A stretch of DNA of 64,000 bases, taken from contig OZ005609.1 in the NCBI GenBank assembly GCA_963930655.1, positions 21,835,001-21,899,000 on the forward strand. Direction: 5' to 3'. The notes below the pieces were generated by a model. It was not told the DNA's origin and ran no database searches. It saw nothing but the letters and a program-made list of their open reading frames with translations. Of the stretch, positions 45,934 to 57,482 are shown in pieces; the stretch's first letter is position 1; every line of letters begins with the position of its first letter. Position numbers and translations under genes: made by a program. This stretch comes from Myrica gale. Taxonomy: Eukaryota; Streptophyta; Magnoliopsida; Fagales; Myricaceae.

Positions 45934-48900
45934 ATGGAACCAACCCAACATGAACACGAGCGACGTCCACACCCCCACAATCAACCCGTATTCCTCCCCA
46001 AGCGCATCATAATCGTGCGCCACGGCGAGTCCAGGGGAAACCTCGATACGGCAGCCTACACCACCACCCCTGACCACCATATCCCCCTCACCGAAGAAGG
46101 CCTCGCCCAGGCCCGCCTCGCCGGGGCTCGCCTCCGCCACCTCATCTCCTCCTCCTCCTTCTCTTCCCACTGGCGCGTCTACTTCTACGTCTCACCCTAC
46201 GATCGCACCCGGTCCACGCTCCGGGAGATCGGCCGCTCCTTCTCCAAGCCCCGGATTATCGGTGTCAGAGAGGAAAGCCGGATCCGAGAGCAGGATTTCG
46301 GAAACTTTCAGGTCGAAGAGAGGATGAAGGCGATCAAGGAGACTCGGGAGAGGTTCGGCAGGTTCTTCTATCGGTTCCCAGAGGGCGAGTCCGCCGCCGA
46401 TATCTACGACCGCGTTTCCAGTTATGTGTTGTTCTTTTTCTTGCGTTCTTTGTTCGCTGTGCTTTTTATTTTCTATTTTACCCCGTCTCTTTGCCTTTTA
46501 TTTGGTTTGTTCTTGGATTTAATGTTCTGGACCATGTTTCTTCGATTGTTTTTTTATTGTTGTTTATTTAGTTAATCTCTTTTGGGATCAAGTTTAGAAA
46601 AGTAGCATTCATTTTGGAAGTACTTCTTTTTGCTTCTGTAATGTACCCAAATGGTACTTATAAAAAAAAAATGTACCCAAATGGGTAGAGGGTTAAAATG
46701 GGAACATGGAGTGTTTGGTTAATGGGAAAATGAGAGAAAATATAAGTGACTCTATTCGAGGGAGTTACTCTTCTATATACTTCTGAGTTCTGAGATAATT
46801 TTTTGGATGCTTCTTCATTGTACTGTTATCCTGATTTCTACTTATACAAGTGTGAACTACTTGGCTCAGCCCATTACGATAAAAGTAAACCTAAGCTACG
46901 GCCCATTAGGCTTTACTGTTCTACTGGACGACTCTAACTTTTTACTTTTGTAACAACTAAACTGGCTTAAGTCTTAACTATCTTCTAAGACCACAGGCAC
47001 ATGACTGCTTCATATAAATTTTTTATGAACTAGGAAAGGAGGAAAGCAATAGTAGTATAGGATTAATGATTTTGGAAGTATCCTATTTCATTGTTGCGTT
47101 TTGCTGTTTGGTGTTTTATAGGTTGTGTTTGTGTTGTAATATTTTTGGTATGAGAATATGTGTTGGTATTGGGTTTAGTGAAAAGGTGAAGAGAGAGGTA
47201 ATTTTTTATAATTTTTGTAATTTTTTATATTTTTTTATAGGAGAGAGAGAGATTATATTGGAGTATTATGGGAATATGTGTTGGTATTGGGTTTAGTGAA
47301 AATGTGAAGAGAGAGGTAATTTTTTATAATTTTTTATAATTTTTGTAATTTTTTATATTTTTTATAGGAGAGAGAGAGATTATATTGGAGTATTTTATTA
47401 GGAGAGAGATAAAATGTTGGGGATAATTGGGTTTGCAAACGCAGCCATAGTATTTCGGATTTTCAATTTTATGATAGTTTAAGAAAATGAAAAGGATCGC
47501 GTTTAAAAAAAAAAAAAGAAGAAGAAGCGGAACTAGAAGTCTTTTTTTAAATCTGGAAAGCTTGTTAAAAGGTGCTAGAAGTCAACGGTGATGGCTTGCC
47601 TTTTCTGAAGATTGAAGTTATTCTCCATTGTTTTAGATTCCATAATTAAGCAGTTTGAGATTTTTAGTTCAATTGGGAAGCTACTGTGCTTAAATCTTTT
47701 CCAAACAAAAAATAGATGAAAAAAAGGGAAATAAAGGTTAAAATATAGCAAGTAAAGGTCACGTCTTATGACCAGTGGCCTAGCCCTATGCCTCCATCAG
47801 TGTGGCCACGGGGTCACAGGGTTGGATTGTGGATGCCCTGAGGCATCACATCGATGTTCACCCTGTCTTGTGATCCCACTGGTTCAGCCCCACAATGGCG
47901 TCATTTGCTTTTCTTCTTTTTTTCCTTTTCTACAATTTTTTCTTCTTTGAGACGTAATTGAAACTAAAAAGTCTTCTGTTGGATATTTTCATGGAATGGG
48001 AATGGAAGGATGAGATTGAAAATTGAGGGAGCTGATTGATAAAATTGGAAACCATAGAATTATTTGATAATTGGCAAAGCACGAGATAGTTGATTGATAG
48101 GTTTTGTCTTTTTCTTTGGATCACATGACACATGTTTGGTTTGATCTTAAAACGTTTTCAAAAAAATTTTACGGTCTCTTTTTCATTAATTCCAATATCT
48201 TTTTACAAACTCCAACAACTTTTAACAAACTTTCCACCAATTCCAAGAGAATCCACACTACCTCAAAAAAAATAAACACAAAAAATGTTCTCAAAGCCAA
48301 ACCAAACATAGTCATTTTGCATATGCATCTCGATGTGCTCACATCCATAACTTTTTGTGTTTCGTTTTCTAGATCGGGAAATATAGGGATGGAGAAGAGT
48401 AGTTGATAAGAAAAGGTGGGAAAAGAAAAGGAGAGCTTGGAACCCACAACTATTTTTAAGTATTAAAACTCATTAGGAGGTAATAAAAGGGAGTGACCAC
48501 GTGTTAGAATGTAAGTTTTAAATATCAGCATTATACTGTCACATATTAAATCTTAACCCGACTGGTTAGCATAATCTAGGAATTGAAAATTCTGGTGATT
48601 ATCGAAGTTGACAAGATCTACTAGTTGAAAATTCTGATTTAATTTCATAATCGTCGCTCAATTAAGACCTTCTCCACACCCTGCCAGTGGCTCATTCAGA
48701 ATTTGTCGTTCCAAACCTCAACTTTGATTCAGAGTTTGACTGGTCAATGTTGATCAGTGTGATTGAATTGAACCTAAGAATGTCATAATAGTCCCACTTT
48801 ATGTCACTTTGGCACTTACCAATTCTCACTTGGGAGATGTGTTTATCACAACCATCACGTCAGTAGATAATAAATTTAGTTGACATAATTCAACTATCTG

Positions 48901-51683
48901 ATCATTGATGGAAGTTATCTTGCACAGCACCAGGCATGCGTGCCTTTAATCTTTCAGTGGTCAGTCTAATTCAGATTTCAACATTGCTCTCACCTAATCA
49001 AGATGTAATGTCATTTGCAGAAGCATAGTTGCTTATGCATGTTATGGTAGGAAGATTCTGTTACTACGGTTCCACATGCAAAACATTTTTGGCAATTGTG
49101 ATTGTGTATGCAAATATGAGGATAATTCCCTTGGCATATAACGTAGTTAACATTGAGCCCCATGAGTGAATGTTGCATTACTTATATGTAGCCATAGTTC
49201 AGTTAAAGTGTTTACTTAATTGCTTGCTTGATCGCTTGATATGTCATGTGTGGTGGTGATTGAAGGCTTACATGGTGCATGTTATTTTGAAAACATTATT
49301 GAATTCCTTCTGCAAAACTTGTCGTACTTCCTAAGATCTCATGAGGTATTGCAATGTACTCCTTGCGATAAAATTGTAAATTCCATAACTTATGTAACCC
49401 GCTTACCCACATACTGCCTTGTTGAAGAATTAACAAGGAAGAACTTGCAGCAGTATCTCAATTTCAATCCAAACATGGGTTTGATTTGCACTTCATGTTG
49501 TGAGAAATATTTACCATCCGAAAAGAGGAAAACACTGAGTCTTTGTCTAAACTCTAAACAAATGCCAGTTTCCAATTTCCTATTTATCAAATTTTTTTAT
49601 TTTTATGATAAGTAGGACCCTGGAAAACTTAGGTTGTGTTTGTGTTGTAATATTTTTGGTATGGGAATATGTGTTGGTATTGGGTTTAGTGAAAAGGTGA
49701 AGAGAGAGGTAATTTTTTATAATTTTTGTAATTTTTTATATTTTTTTATGGGAGAGAGAGAGATTATATTGGAGTATTTTATTAGGAGAGAGATAAAATG
49801 TTGGGGATAATTGGGTTTGCAAACGCAGCCTTAGAACTGTCTATGTGCTGTCATTTCCACAATATGGAAATGTAGAAAAGGAAAAATAGAAGAAAGGGAA
49901 TTGAAGGCTTTGAAACCGGGGATTTGTTGAAAACTTTCTAGAAAAGAATGTAGCCATGCATAGTACGGAGCAGTTTTAAATCTTTTTTGCTATCTTTTAA
50001 TTTTATCTCTTACTACAATAATTACATGAAATGCCTAAAATGTGTGCTTTCCAAAGTATGTAAAGTAGAACCTGCAAATCCATCCAAACCTGTAACCCTC
50101 CATATTTTTCTTGAGATTTTGTTGATTGCAATGTTGTGAGTTTTTTTTTTTTCTTTTCCTTTTGATTCCAGTAAAAGTGGAAATTTAATATTCATTAGCA
50201 TCTGCAATGAATTCCTTCTGCAAAACTTGTCGTACTTCCTAAGATCTCATGAGGTATTGCAATGTACTCCTTGCGATAAAATTGTAAATTCCATAACTTA
50301 TGTAACCCGCTTACCCACATACTGCCTTGTTGAAGAATTAACAAGGAAGAACTTGCAGCAGTATCTCAATTTCAATCCAAACATGGGTTTGATTTGCACT
50401 TCATGTTGTGAGAAATATTTACCATCCGAAAAGAGGAAAACACTGAGTCTTTGTCTAAACTCTAAACAAATGCCAGTTTCCAATTTCCTATTTATCAAAT
50501 TTTTTTATTTTTATGATAAGTAGGACCCTGGAAAACTTAGGTTGTGTTTGTGTTGTAATATTTTTGGTATGGGAATATGTGTTGGTATTGGGTTTAGTGA
50601 AAAGGTGAAGAGAGAGGTAATTTTTTATAATTTTTGTAATTTTTTATATTTTTTTATGGGAGAGAGAGAGATTATATTGGAGTATTTTATTAGGAGAGAG
50701 ATAAAATGTTGGGGATAATTGGGTTTGCAAACGCAGCCTTAGAACTGTCTATGTGCTGTCATTTCCACAATATGGAAATGTAGAAAAGGAAAAATAGAAG
50801 AAAGGGAATTGAAGGCTTTGAAACCGGGGATTTGTTGAAAACTTTCTAGAAAAGAATGTAGCCATGCATAGTACGGAGCAGTTTTAAATCTTTTTTGCTA
50901 TCTTTTAATTTTATCTCTTACTACAATAATTACATGAAATGCCTAAAATGTGTGCTTTCCAAAGTATGTAAAGTAGAACCTGCAAATCCATCCAAACCTG
51001 TAACCCTCCATATTTTTCTTGAGATTTTGTTGATTGCAATGTTGTGAGTTTTTTTTTTCTTTTCCTTTTGATTCCAGTAAAAGTGGAAATTTAATATTCA
51101 TTAGCATCTGCAATGAATTGATCCCTATGTTCTGTTGGTATGTGGGGACTGTTGAGGGTCAGTTGAAAGTATACTCCTGAAAAGAGGAATTTTGTTTTGA
51201 AAATTTTTTGTCACTATAGCGAAAATATTGAAAAGATAGTCAACTCTTGCAGGTTTCCTCGAATCCCTGTGGAGGGACATAGACATGAACAGGCTTCGCC
51301 ATGATCCTTCTCATGACCTGAATCTCATAATTATATCACATGGGCTAACAGCACGTGTCTTCCTCATGAAGTGGTTCAAGTGGACGGTTGAGCAATTTGA
51401 ACGCCTCAATAATTTTGGAAACTGTGAATTTCGTGTGCTACAGTTAGGATGTGGTGGAGAATACAGCTTAGCAATCCATCACACAGAAGAGGAAATGCGA
51501 GAATGGGGACTCGACCCTGAGATGATTGCCGACCAAAAATGGCGAGCCCATGCAAAAAGGGGTGACTGGAATGAAAATTGTCCCTGGTATCTCGATGCTT
51601 TCTTTGACCATCTAGCTGACTCGGATAACGATGAAGGCAGTAATGACAAGACTCCTGGTGATTCTTCAAGAGTATGCACATAG
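45934..51683 (+). CDS. Phosphoglycerate mutase-like protein (AT74 type)
   Basis: Two exons, 45934-46420 and 51253-51683, give 305 residues. The join is in frame: TCC A/GT TTC restores [17 protein letters not shown]. Exon 1 has the histidine-phosphatase signature RHGES (residues 29-33), [10 protein letters not shown] and the [11 protein letters not shown] motif. Exon 2 has the second catalytic histidine in [19 protein letters not shown] (near 192) and a conserved C-terminal part with [13 protein letters not shown]. This matches the Arabidopsis AT74/AT74H family of histidine phosphatases, whose substrate is not well defined. They are not assumed to act in glycolysis. The 4832-bp intron (GT-AG) is swollen by four MITEs and a 0.9-kb tandem duplication. 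A TATA box lies upstream. The protein looks functional. A scrap of a sister gene precedes it. Confidence 0.93.
47121..47446 (+). mobile_element. MITE with internal duplication (intron)
   Basis: It begins GGTTGTGTTTG and ends CAAACGCAGCC, with ATA on both sides. It is longer than its relatives (326 against 199 bp) because a block of about 120 bp, from GGAATATGTGTTGGTATTGG to GATTATATTGGAGTAT, is present twice in tandem. Confidence 0.82.
48132..48309. mobile_element. MITE with ATGTTTGGTTTG ends (intron)
   Basis: Perfect 12-bp inverted ends ATGTTTGGTTTG and CAAACCAAACAT span 178 bp in the mutase intron. The subterminal parts are also loosely complementary. No target-site duplication is clear. 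Confidence 0.7.
49632..49830 (+). mobile_element. MITE, 199 bp, TTA target duplication
   Basis: GGTTGTGTTTG...CAAACGCAGCC is flanked by TTA on both sides (49629-49631, 49831-49833). The 3-bp TTA duplication points to PIF/Harbinger-type mobilisation. Confidence 0.82.
50540..50738 (+). mobile_element. Second copy of the 199-bp MITE
   Basis: It arose by the tandem duplication of 49301-50208 and not by transposition. The sequence and flanking TTA match those of the 49632 copy. Confidence 0.85.
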
Positions 51684-52320
51684 GTTGCGCAACATTTTAC
51701 TTCGATCTAATTTTTCATTTACTTGATCGGGGTTTGTGCATTTTTAATTTCAAAATATTGGAACGGAGAAGTCTGGCGGTTGGTTTGGTGGTGAAGTCAG
51801 ATGGTAAAGATCAGAATCCGGCTTCCAAGTTCAAAACAGAGAAGATGACAAACAGTTGGAACTCTAATGACCTGTCGTTATAATGTCTTGCTTCCGTGTT
51901 ACAGATTGACCAAAAACAGAGATTAACTTTGTGGATATTTTAACTTATTGCATTCAAACTTGATTGTATTGTTTTTATGAGTAAACTATTGCTTCTCAAT
52001 ACATAAAATCTGTCTGTACTTACACTACAGGACTAGGCGATGTTGAAAGTTCAGAATAGTAGAATACACTTACAAGTTTGATACAGGATGTTCTGTTCTT
52101 ATGATACAAGTTCTTAAATTGCTTTGGGAGAATGAGAACTTGTCCACAAACATGGCTTGCGATGGTATTCTTCTATAAAGTCAATATATAAGTTCTTAAA
52201 TTGCTTTGGAAGGTTGTCTCCAACAGACAAATCCAAGTGATGGCCTACACAGGGTGTGAAGCGCCTTTCAACTTTTACCATTTACACAATTCACAAAAGC
52301 CCACTCAAAAGAACGATCAC
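51684..52320. other. 3' flank of the AT74-like gene
   Basis: Probably 3' untranslated region followed by spacer. No other feature seen. Confidence 0.4.
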
Positions 52321-52513
52321 GTGCGTTTGTGTACCAAAATTTTATCCCCTATAAAATTTTAACACAATTAAATATTACAATATAATCTCTCTCTCCCCAT
52401 CAAATCATTACTATTTACTACAAAAAAATATAAAAAATTACCTCTCTTCACTTTTTCACTAAACCCAATACCTAAAATTTTAACAACACTAAAATTTTAC
52501 AACACAAACACTG
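52321..52513 (-). mobile_element. MITE of the GGTTGTGTTTG family, reverse orientation
   Basis: Its reverse complement carries TTTGTGTTGTAAAATTTT, GGTATTGGGTTTAGTG, GTGAAGAGAGGTAATTTT and GAGAGATTATATTG, as in the 49632 copy. Right end GTGCGTTTGTG at 52321. Confidence 0.75.
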
Positions 52514-53119
52514 TTTCTTGAAACTGAGACTCCAAATGTTGAAGTTGATTGCATTATTACTTTTGAACGGAGTTAGCAAGAAAAAACCAATGACTCGGAT
52601 ACTACTCTGATTATGATGATCATCTCGTCTCATGAAATGTGTTAAAAGTGTCTAACAGGTGCTAGCATGATGGTTAAAATGAAAAATCTCTATTGATTGT
52701 ACGAATAGTATTTAAAGGTTAGAATGAATTCGAATATTACTGCCTGTGAGTAAGTTATAGCTTGAATTTTAATCCTACTAAGTAAGTCTATAACTTTTAA
52801 TTGTAGGTGTCACAGCCGACCCCGTAACAGTATTCACCCTCGATAGATTAGGGATTAACTATATCGTAGTTAGTCTCTCGTTACCCTAGACGTGGAGTGG
52901 CTCAAAAAATTATCCAAAAAAAAAAACCAAAGTAGCTATAGTGTTTGGAAAAGATAGTCCAGTACGGTAGTACAGTACCAATGTAAGAAAGAGAGGGAGA
53001 AAGTGACACGCCCTGTGCCGTTGCGAAGACTTGGCCCAATTGCAGTTCAATCAAGGTGCGCCTTCCTACACAGGCCCCTGCAGATATTTCACGAAACAAA
53101 AAGCACCCTGTTCCCAAAC
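52514..53119. other. No gene seen
   Basis: Spacer between the AT74-like gene and the LINE insertion, with no recognisable coding motif. Confidence 0.4.
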
Positions 53120-53137
53120 GAACACAATGATTAAAGC

Positions 53138-53674
53138 CCCCACCCCCAGAGAAGGTCAAGGTCAATGTGGATGTCGCTGTGCGTGAAAATTTTGCTGTCA
53201 TTGCTGCCATAATTCGGGATCATCTAGGCGACGTGAAAGGTTCTACATTTGTAAAGATAGCAGTAGTCCAACCAATTGAAGGGGAGGCTGAGGCAGCTAA
53301 AATGGGGGTCAATTTTGCCATGCAGATGGGGTTTCGTGATATCATTCTAGAAGGTGATTCGGAAAGGGTCATCAAAGCTATTAAGGTTTGGCCAAAAAGA
53401 ACGGAGTGGAGTATCCATACCATAGTGGGTGAGACTATTGATTTATGTTCATCTATGAATAGTTGGCAAGTTGTTCATATATATCGTGGTGCAAATGATG
53501 CGGTGCACTCCCTTGCTCGTTGGGCCGATGCTGAGTTCAGCTCTGGTGGTAATCCTCGTAGTTGTGAGCATTTTTGTGATTTACCTTGGGTTTATGCGGG
53601 GTCTGCCCCCCTAATGTTTTCTACGTTGACTTTTTTTATGAATAAGATGATGTTTTGATAAAAAAAAAAAAAAA
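53138..53674 (+). mobile_element. 5'-truncated LINE with poly(A) and 18-bp TSD
   Basis: The insertion is bounded by the perfect 18-bp direct repeat GAACACAATGATTAAAGC (53120-53137 and 53675-53692) and ends in a run of 15 A, the mark of target-primed reverse transcription. Its content is the 3' end of a plant L1-type LINE: a single open frame to 53658 encoding the RNase H-like domain (KVKVNVDVAV at the start, EAEAAKMGVNFAMQMGF, ILEGDSERVI, then YRGANDAVHSLARWA). There are no stops. The reverse-transcriptase part is missing because the copy is 5'-truncated. The perfect repeat and open frame indicate a recent insertion. Confidence 0.95.
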
Positions 53675-53692
53675 GAACACAATGATTAAAGC

Positions 53693-54047
53693 AGCCTTCT
53701 CTTTTTCTTTTTTTTGAAAAAATAATAATATCATTGATTAACCGATTTCTGCTATTGAGTTTTTTTTTTCTAGAAAGTTCACACACTTCTAGAAGGCACT
53801 CAGGTGTTTCAATGATCATGTCCTAGAAGGGTGAGACCCATGTCTTCAATTTCGCATGTAGCTTACCAATCGTTGACGCTCTTTAACTTTTTTCTAAAAC
53901 ATTCTCTAGTTGTGAGTTCTGTCCAAATTTGAACGTATTGACTAGATCTTGAATGGGTGTTTGATATTTGATCTTCGGTCGAAATCATTTTTTGGAATCG
54001 AATTACATTACGCTCTGTTTCTCTTTTCTTTTCGTGGGGGATTATAG
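53693..54047. other. 5' flank of the DUF1068 gene
   Basis: T-rich spacer and probable leader. No TATA box stands out. Confidence 0.35.
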
Positions 54048-56478
54048 ATGGCTTATCCACCAGACCATGGGTTTCATACGTACGGTGTTTTGAGGTTGGC
54101 GTTGGTTTTAGTGGGTGTGAGTTTGGTGGGCTACACAGTTGGACCAGCACTGTACTGGCGCTTGAGGAGGAATTCAACTGCGCAAGCTTCATGTCCTTCA
54201 TGTGTTTGTGATTGCTCTTCAGAGGATTTCCTCCTTTCCGCACCTTTAGGTGAGCAGCGAGCTTCCGTTTTCATTTCCTGTGAAATACAGAAACATTGGC
54301 CGACTTGCATATTTGGGTCCGACTCTCCTCCTGTTCGAACTCTGAGAGTGCAGTTGTACTATTTCCGACACAGTAGATAATTCTCCTTTGGTAGTTTGTT
54401 TTTCTGGTGATCCGGTTTGCCGAGTGAAGAGTGAATCTGATTCACAATTGTATTATTTTTTAATGTTCATCTCATTGCAGTCACAGAGTTGTTCTTGTAT
54501 GATTATCATGTTTGTTTTTTCTGGACTTATTCAAATTATAAAAAAAGTACGCAAAGAAATAAGTCCCGTCAACTTGATAGGAAAGAATCCTAAGAAGCCA
54601 ATGTGTATAGTAGCATTTATTAGACTTAATTCCTAGCATTCTTGTAAATTTGACACAGATTTATTCTCCGGGTAAAATCCGGAAAGTGTAGCTTTGTTGA
54701 AACTGTTTCCTGTTGATGGAAGTATTTAAGTGTGGACTAGTATTTTCAATTTTTAGGACCAGAATATAGAGGGAGACTGCTCACAAGTTGTTCTGCCAAG
54801 AGTTTTATAGGAGTTGAACATTCTGTTCTCTTCGTTTTTAAATAAATTCTGCTGGCCCTTGGTATCTTAAATGTATACTGGCCTTATCATTTCTAACTTA
54901 TGTGAATATGTAAGATGGGAGTTGGGGCTAATACTTCTTCCAGATATAGTCTCAGTGGATGGTGCAGATGCTACTTGAGCTGAAGTAGGTTTTCTCATCC
55001 TGGTAATATCTTGAATGACTGAGAAAGAGGATAAACCTCCTCTGACTTTAGAGTAGGAGATATAGGTGACCCGTTTGTTCGATCCTACGATCAATAGCTT
55101 GCTTAGCTTCATCTTTGTCCCGTGTATCTGTGAACTTGCTGATATGGATTTTACTTTGCTGCCGCTATTTTGATCATTTGGTCTGTTCTTTGTCCTTATT
55201 GCAGGAATCATCAACAGCTCATTTGCAGGTCGGTTGATTTGTATTATTTTCGTGTTTGTTGTTTATCTCCATAACATTTGCAGTTAATAAAAGGGAGAAA
55301 GAAAAGAAGGGAATATAAAGTGCATGTATCTAACTAGAGAGGTAATTAAAGAGCTGTGTTCGCTTCTTTTTTAGTAGTTTCAAGCTTCTAACTTGATAAT
55401 TAGAGATTTCTGAAGCATCCAACAATGATACAGTTACCCTATCTGGAAAGGTTAAAATATTAACATAAATACATACGTGATTATATTTCTACAATATACA
55501 CATTGGAAAGAGGATTGACTACGGATTCGAGTCATAGCACAATCTTCTTAACTTCTAAGAGGACTCAAAACCTCCACGCTCTATCCAAAGATTCATTGGT
55601 CGTGTATTAGCATCAAGTAGGCATTTAAGCTAATAATTTTTTCAAAATCTTCCGATAAATACTTTTGACGTTGGTCTTCAGTAGTTTGCATCTTAATCGA
55701 TCAGTCATCCCTCCTTCTATTGACAGTAATGCTTAACCTGAGATTTGGACAATCCTTTTCGAGACTAGGATAAAATCTTGGGAAATCTTACGGGAGTTTG
55801 TAGAAGTAGAGTCTTGCCTAAAAACCCATGGACATCTATTTGGTAGAGAACTCTACTCATTTTCTTCTACATATCAGTATGGAGTGTATGTTCTGTAATT
55901 GAAAAGGTTAATATGGGTTAGATGGCTCCCATGACCTAAGAAATTGTAAGCTTTCCACGAGACTTGAGTCGTGAGGAGGTCAACTGGAAGAGTATGACAA
56001 TGAACCTGAAATGCCCAGCCTTAGAGAGAAAATTGATAAATCTATTTATAGAAAAATGGCTACTGCTTCGATGGAAAGAATGCCTGCCTGTCAATTGCCA
56101 AGCATTACTTTTTGGCTAGTTGCGTACCTGTTTGTCTAATTATTTTCTTCTCCATGTGCAGACTGTGGTAAAAATGATCCAGAAACAAATGAAGAAATAG
56201 CTAAGGATGTTGTGGCTTTGCTGTCAGAGGAGCTAAATTTACAAAATGCTGTGGCCAATGATACCATTGAACACACCAAAGCATTAATAATGGACGCTAG
56301 GAAAACCTTTTCTCACTACCAAAGAGAGGGAGAAAAGTGCAGTGTAGGAGTGGAAACTTGCGAGGAGGCAAGGGAGAGGGCTGAAAGAGAACTTGAAGAG
56401 GAGCTTAAGCTTTCGGTGTTGTGGGAGAATAGAGCTCGTGAACTTGGGTGGAAGGATAGCAGAAGAATGTCCTCATGA
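54048..56478 (+). CDS. DUF1068 membrane/coiled-coil protein
   Basis: Three exons, 54048-54249, 55205-55228 (24 nt) and 56162-56478, join in frame (G/GA and G/AC codons) to give 180 residues. A single membrane span lies at about residues 14-36 (VLRLALVLVGVSLVGYTVGP). Then come ALYWR, a CPSCVCDC cysteine motif, the short linker APLGIINSSFADCG, and a long charged helix with ETCEEARERAERELEEELKL, ending near LWENRARELGW. This is the pattern of the plant-only DUF1068 family (Arabidopsis At1g05070-like). These are type II membrane proteins with a coiled-coil tail and of unknown biochemical role, some associated with the Golgi. All splice sites are GT-AG. The start ATG is first in frame, and the protein looks complete. 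Confidence 0.9.
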
Positions 56479-56590
56479 TATTAGTTCATATATCTTTCTC
56501 TTATGTTAATGTTAGGCTTTTCATTGTGCCATAACATGTACAACTAATGCATAGAGATCAGATATCTCCTGTGAATATAGATACGTCTTA

Positions 56591-57479
56591 GGCTGCGTTT
56601 GTTTCGGCGTAAAATGAGGAAAATGAGAAATTTTTACAGCTGAAAATGTTTACAAGGAAAACTAAATAAGTTTCGGTGTTTGACTAATTCCTTGAAAATA
56701 AACATATAGTGTTTGGTTGTCACTTGAAAATTTAAAGAATATTTTGTAGTAGTTTCAATTTATCTTTTTTTTGTGAACATGCTTAGTTTGCTGTACTTTC
56801 TAGATTAAGAATAACAATCATATTAGAGGGATCTAGACGTACAAATACTTCCTCCAATAATCCATTTGAGTTATGAAAGTCCTTAGTCGGGAAAGTTGCA
56901 TCATTCTTACAAATTTGTCAATCAGCAAATGAAGAGTTGTCTATAAAGTCGCGACTCATCAGAGCCTTCTTGCAACTTTAGCTCAGCAAACTAATTGCAG
57001 AAATGTGGAATTGAAGTTCAAATGATAGTGAGATATTAAAAATAATAAAAGCAAGTCCCATTAAATACTAATTACAACCTGAAAAATTAAAATAAATTTT
57101 TATTGTCAATAGAGATGTTAAAAATATTGCATAACGATAAAAAGAGTGTCTAACATAAAATTTCTAAAACTAGCAATTTTCATAATGATAAATTAATATT
57201 CAACATTTTCGTAGAGAAAATTCTCCAACCAAATTTTGCTAACGCTTGTTACGATAGTAGAAAAAAAATAGTAGATAACTTCAGCTAGATAGAATAGAGA
57301 AAAAATAGTCATCTGGAAAATAACTTAGGCTTCTTCAAAAGGTAAGTTATTTTCGGCTTGATATACGTTATTTTCCTTTGACTATTTATCCATTTTCCTT
57401 TCTCTTTTTTTCCGCCCCTGCCAAACATTGTTTGAAAATATTTTGCATGAAAATCTATTCAGTCGAAACAAACAGAACC
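56591..57479. mobile_element. PIF/Harbinger-like non-autonomous element, 889 bp
   Basis: The ends GGCTGCGTTTGTTTCGGC and the complement of GGTTCTGTTTGTTTCGAC form imperfect TIRs, flanked by TTA on each side (56588-56590 and 57480-57482). The interior is AT-rich and non-coding. Confidence 0.78.
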
Positions 57480-57482
57480 TTA

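Larger units (their letters stand above)
49301..51119 (+). repeat. Near-perfect 908-bp tandem duplication (intron)
   Basis: The block starting GAATTCCTTCTGCAAAACTT at 49301 begins again at 50209 and runs to about 51119. The copies look identical except for the length of a T-run (about 50138-50151 against 51050-51059). Each copy contains a complete MITE, so the MITE was there first. The short GAATT at the junction may have primed the event. Open frames in the copies are non-coding intron sequence. Confidence 0.95.

Noticed and set aside
49241-50523. Frames of 124 and 98 codons repeated in the AT74-like intron
   Set aside because: They are copies of one another through the tandem duplication, lie inside an intron and have no recognisable domain.
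53167-53658. Host RNase H gene
   Set aside because: The frame is enclosed by an 18-bp duplication and ends in a poly(A) run, so it is the 3' end of a LINE.
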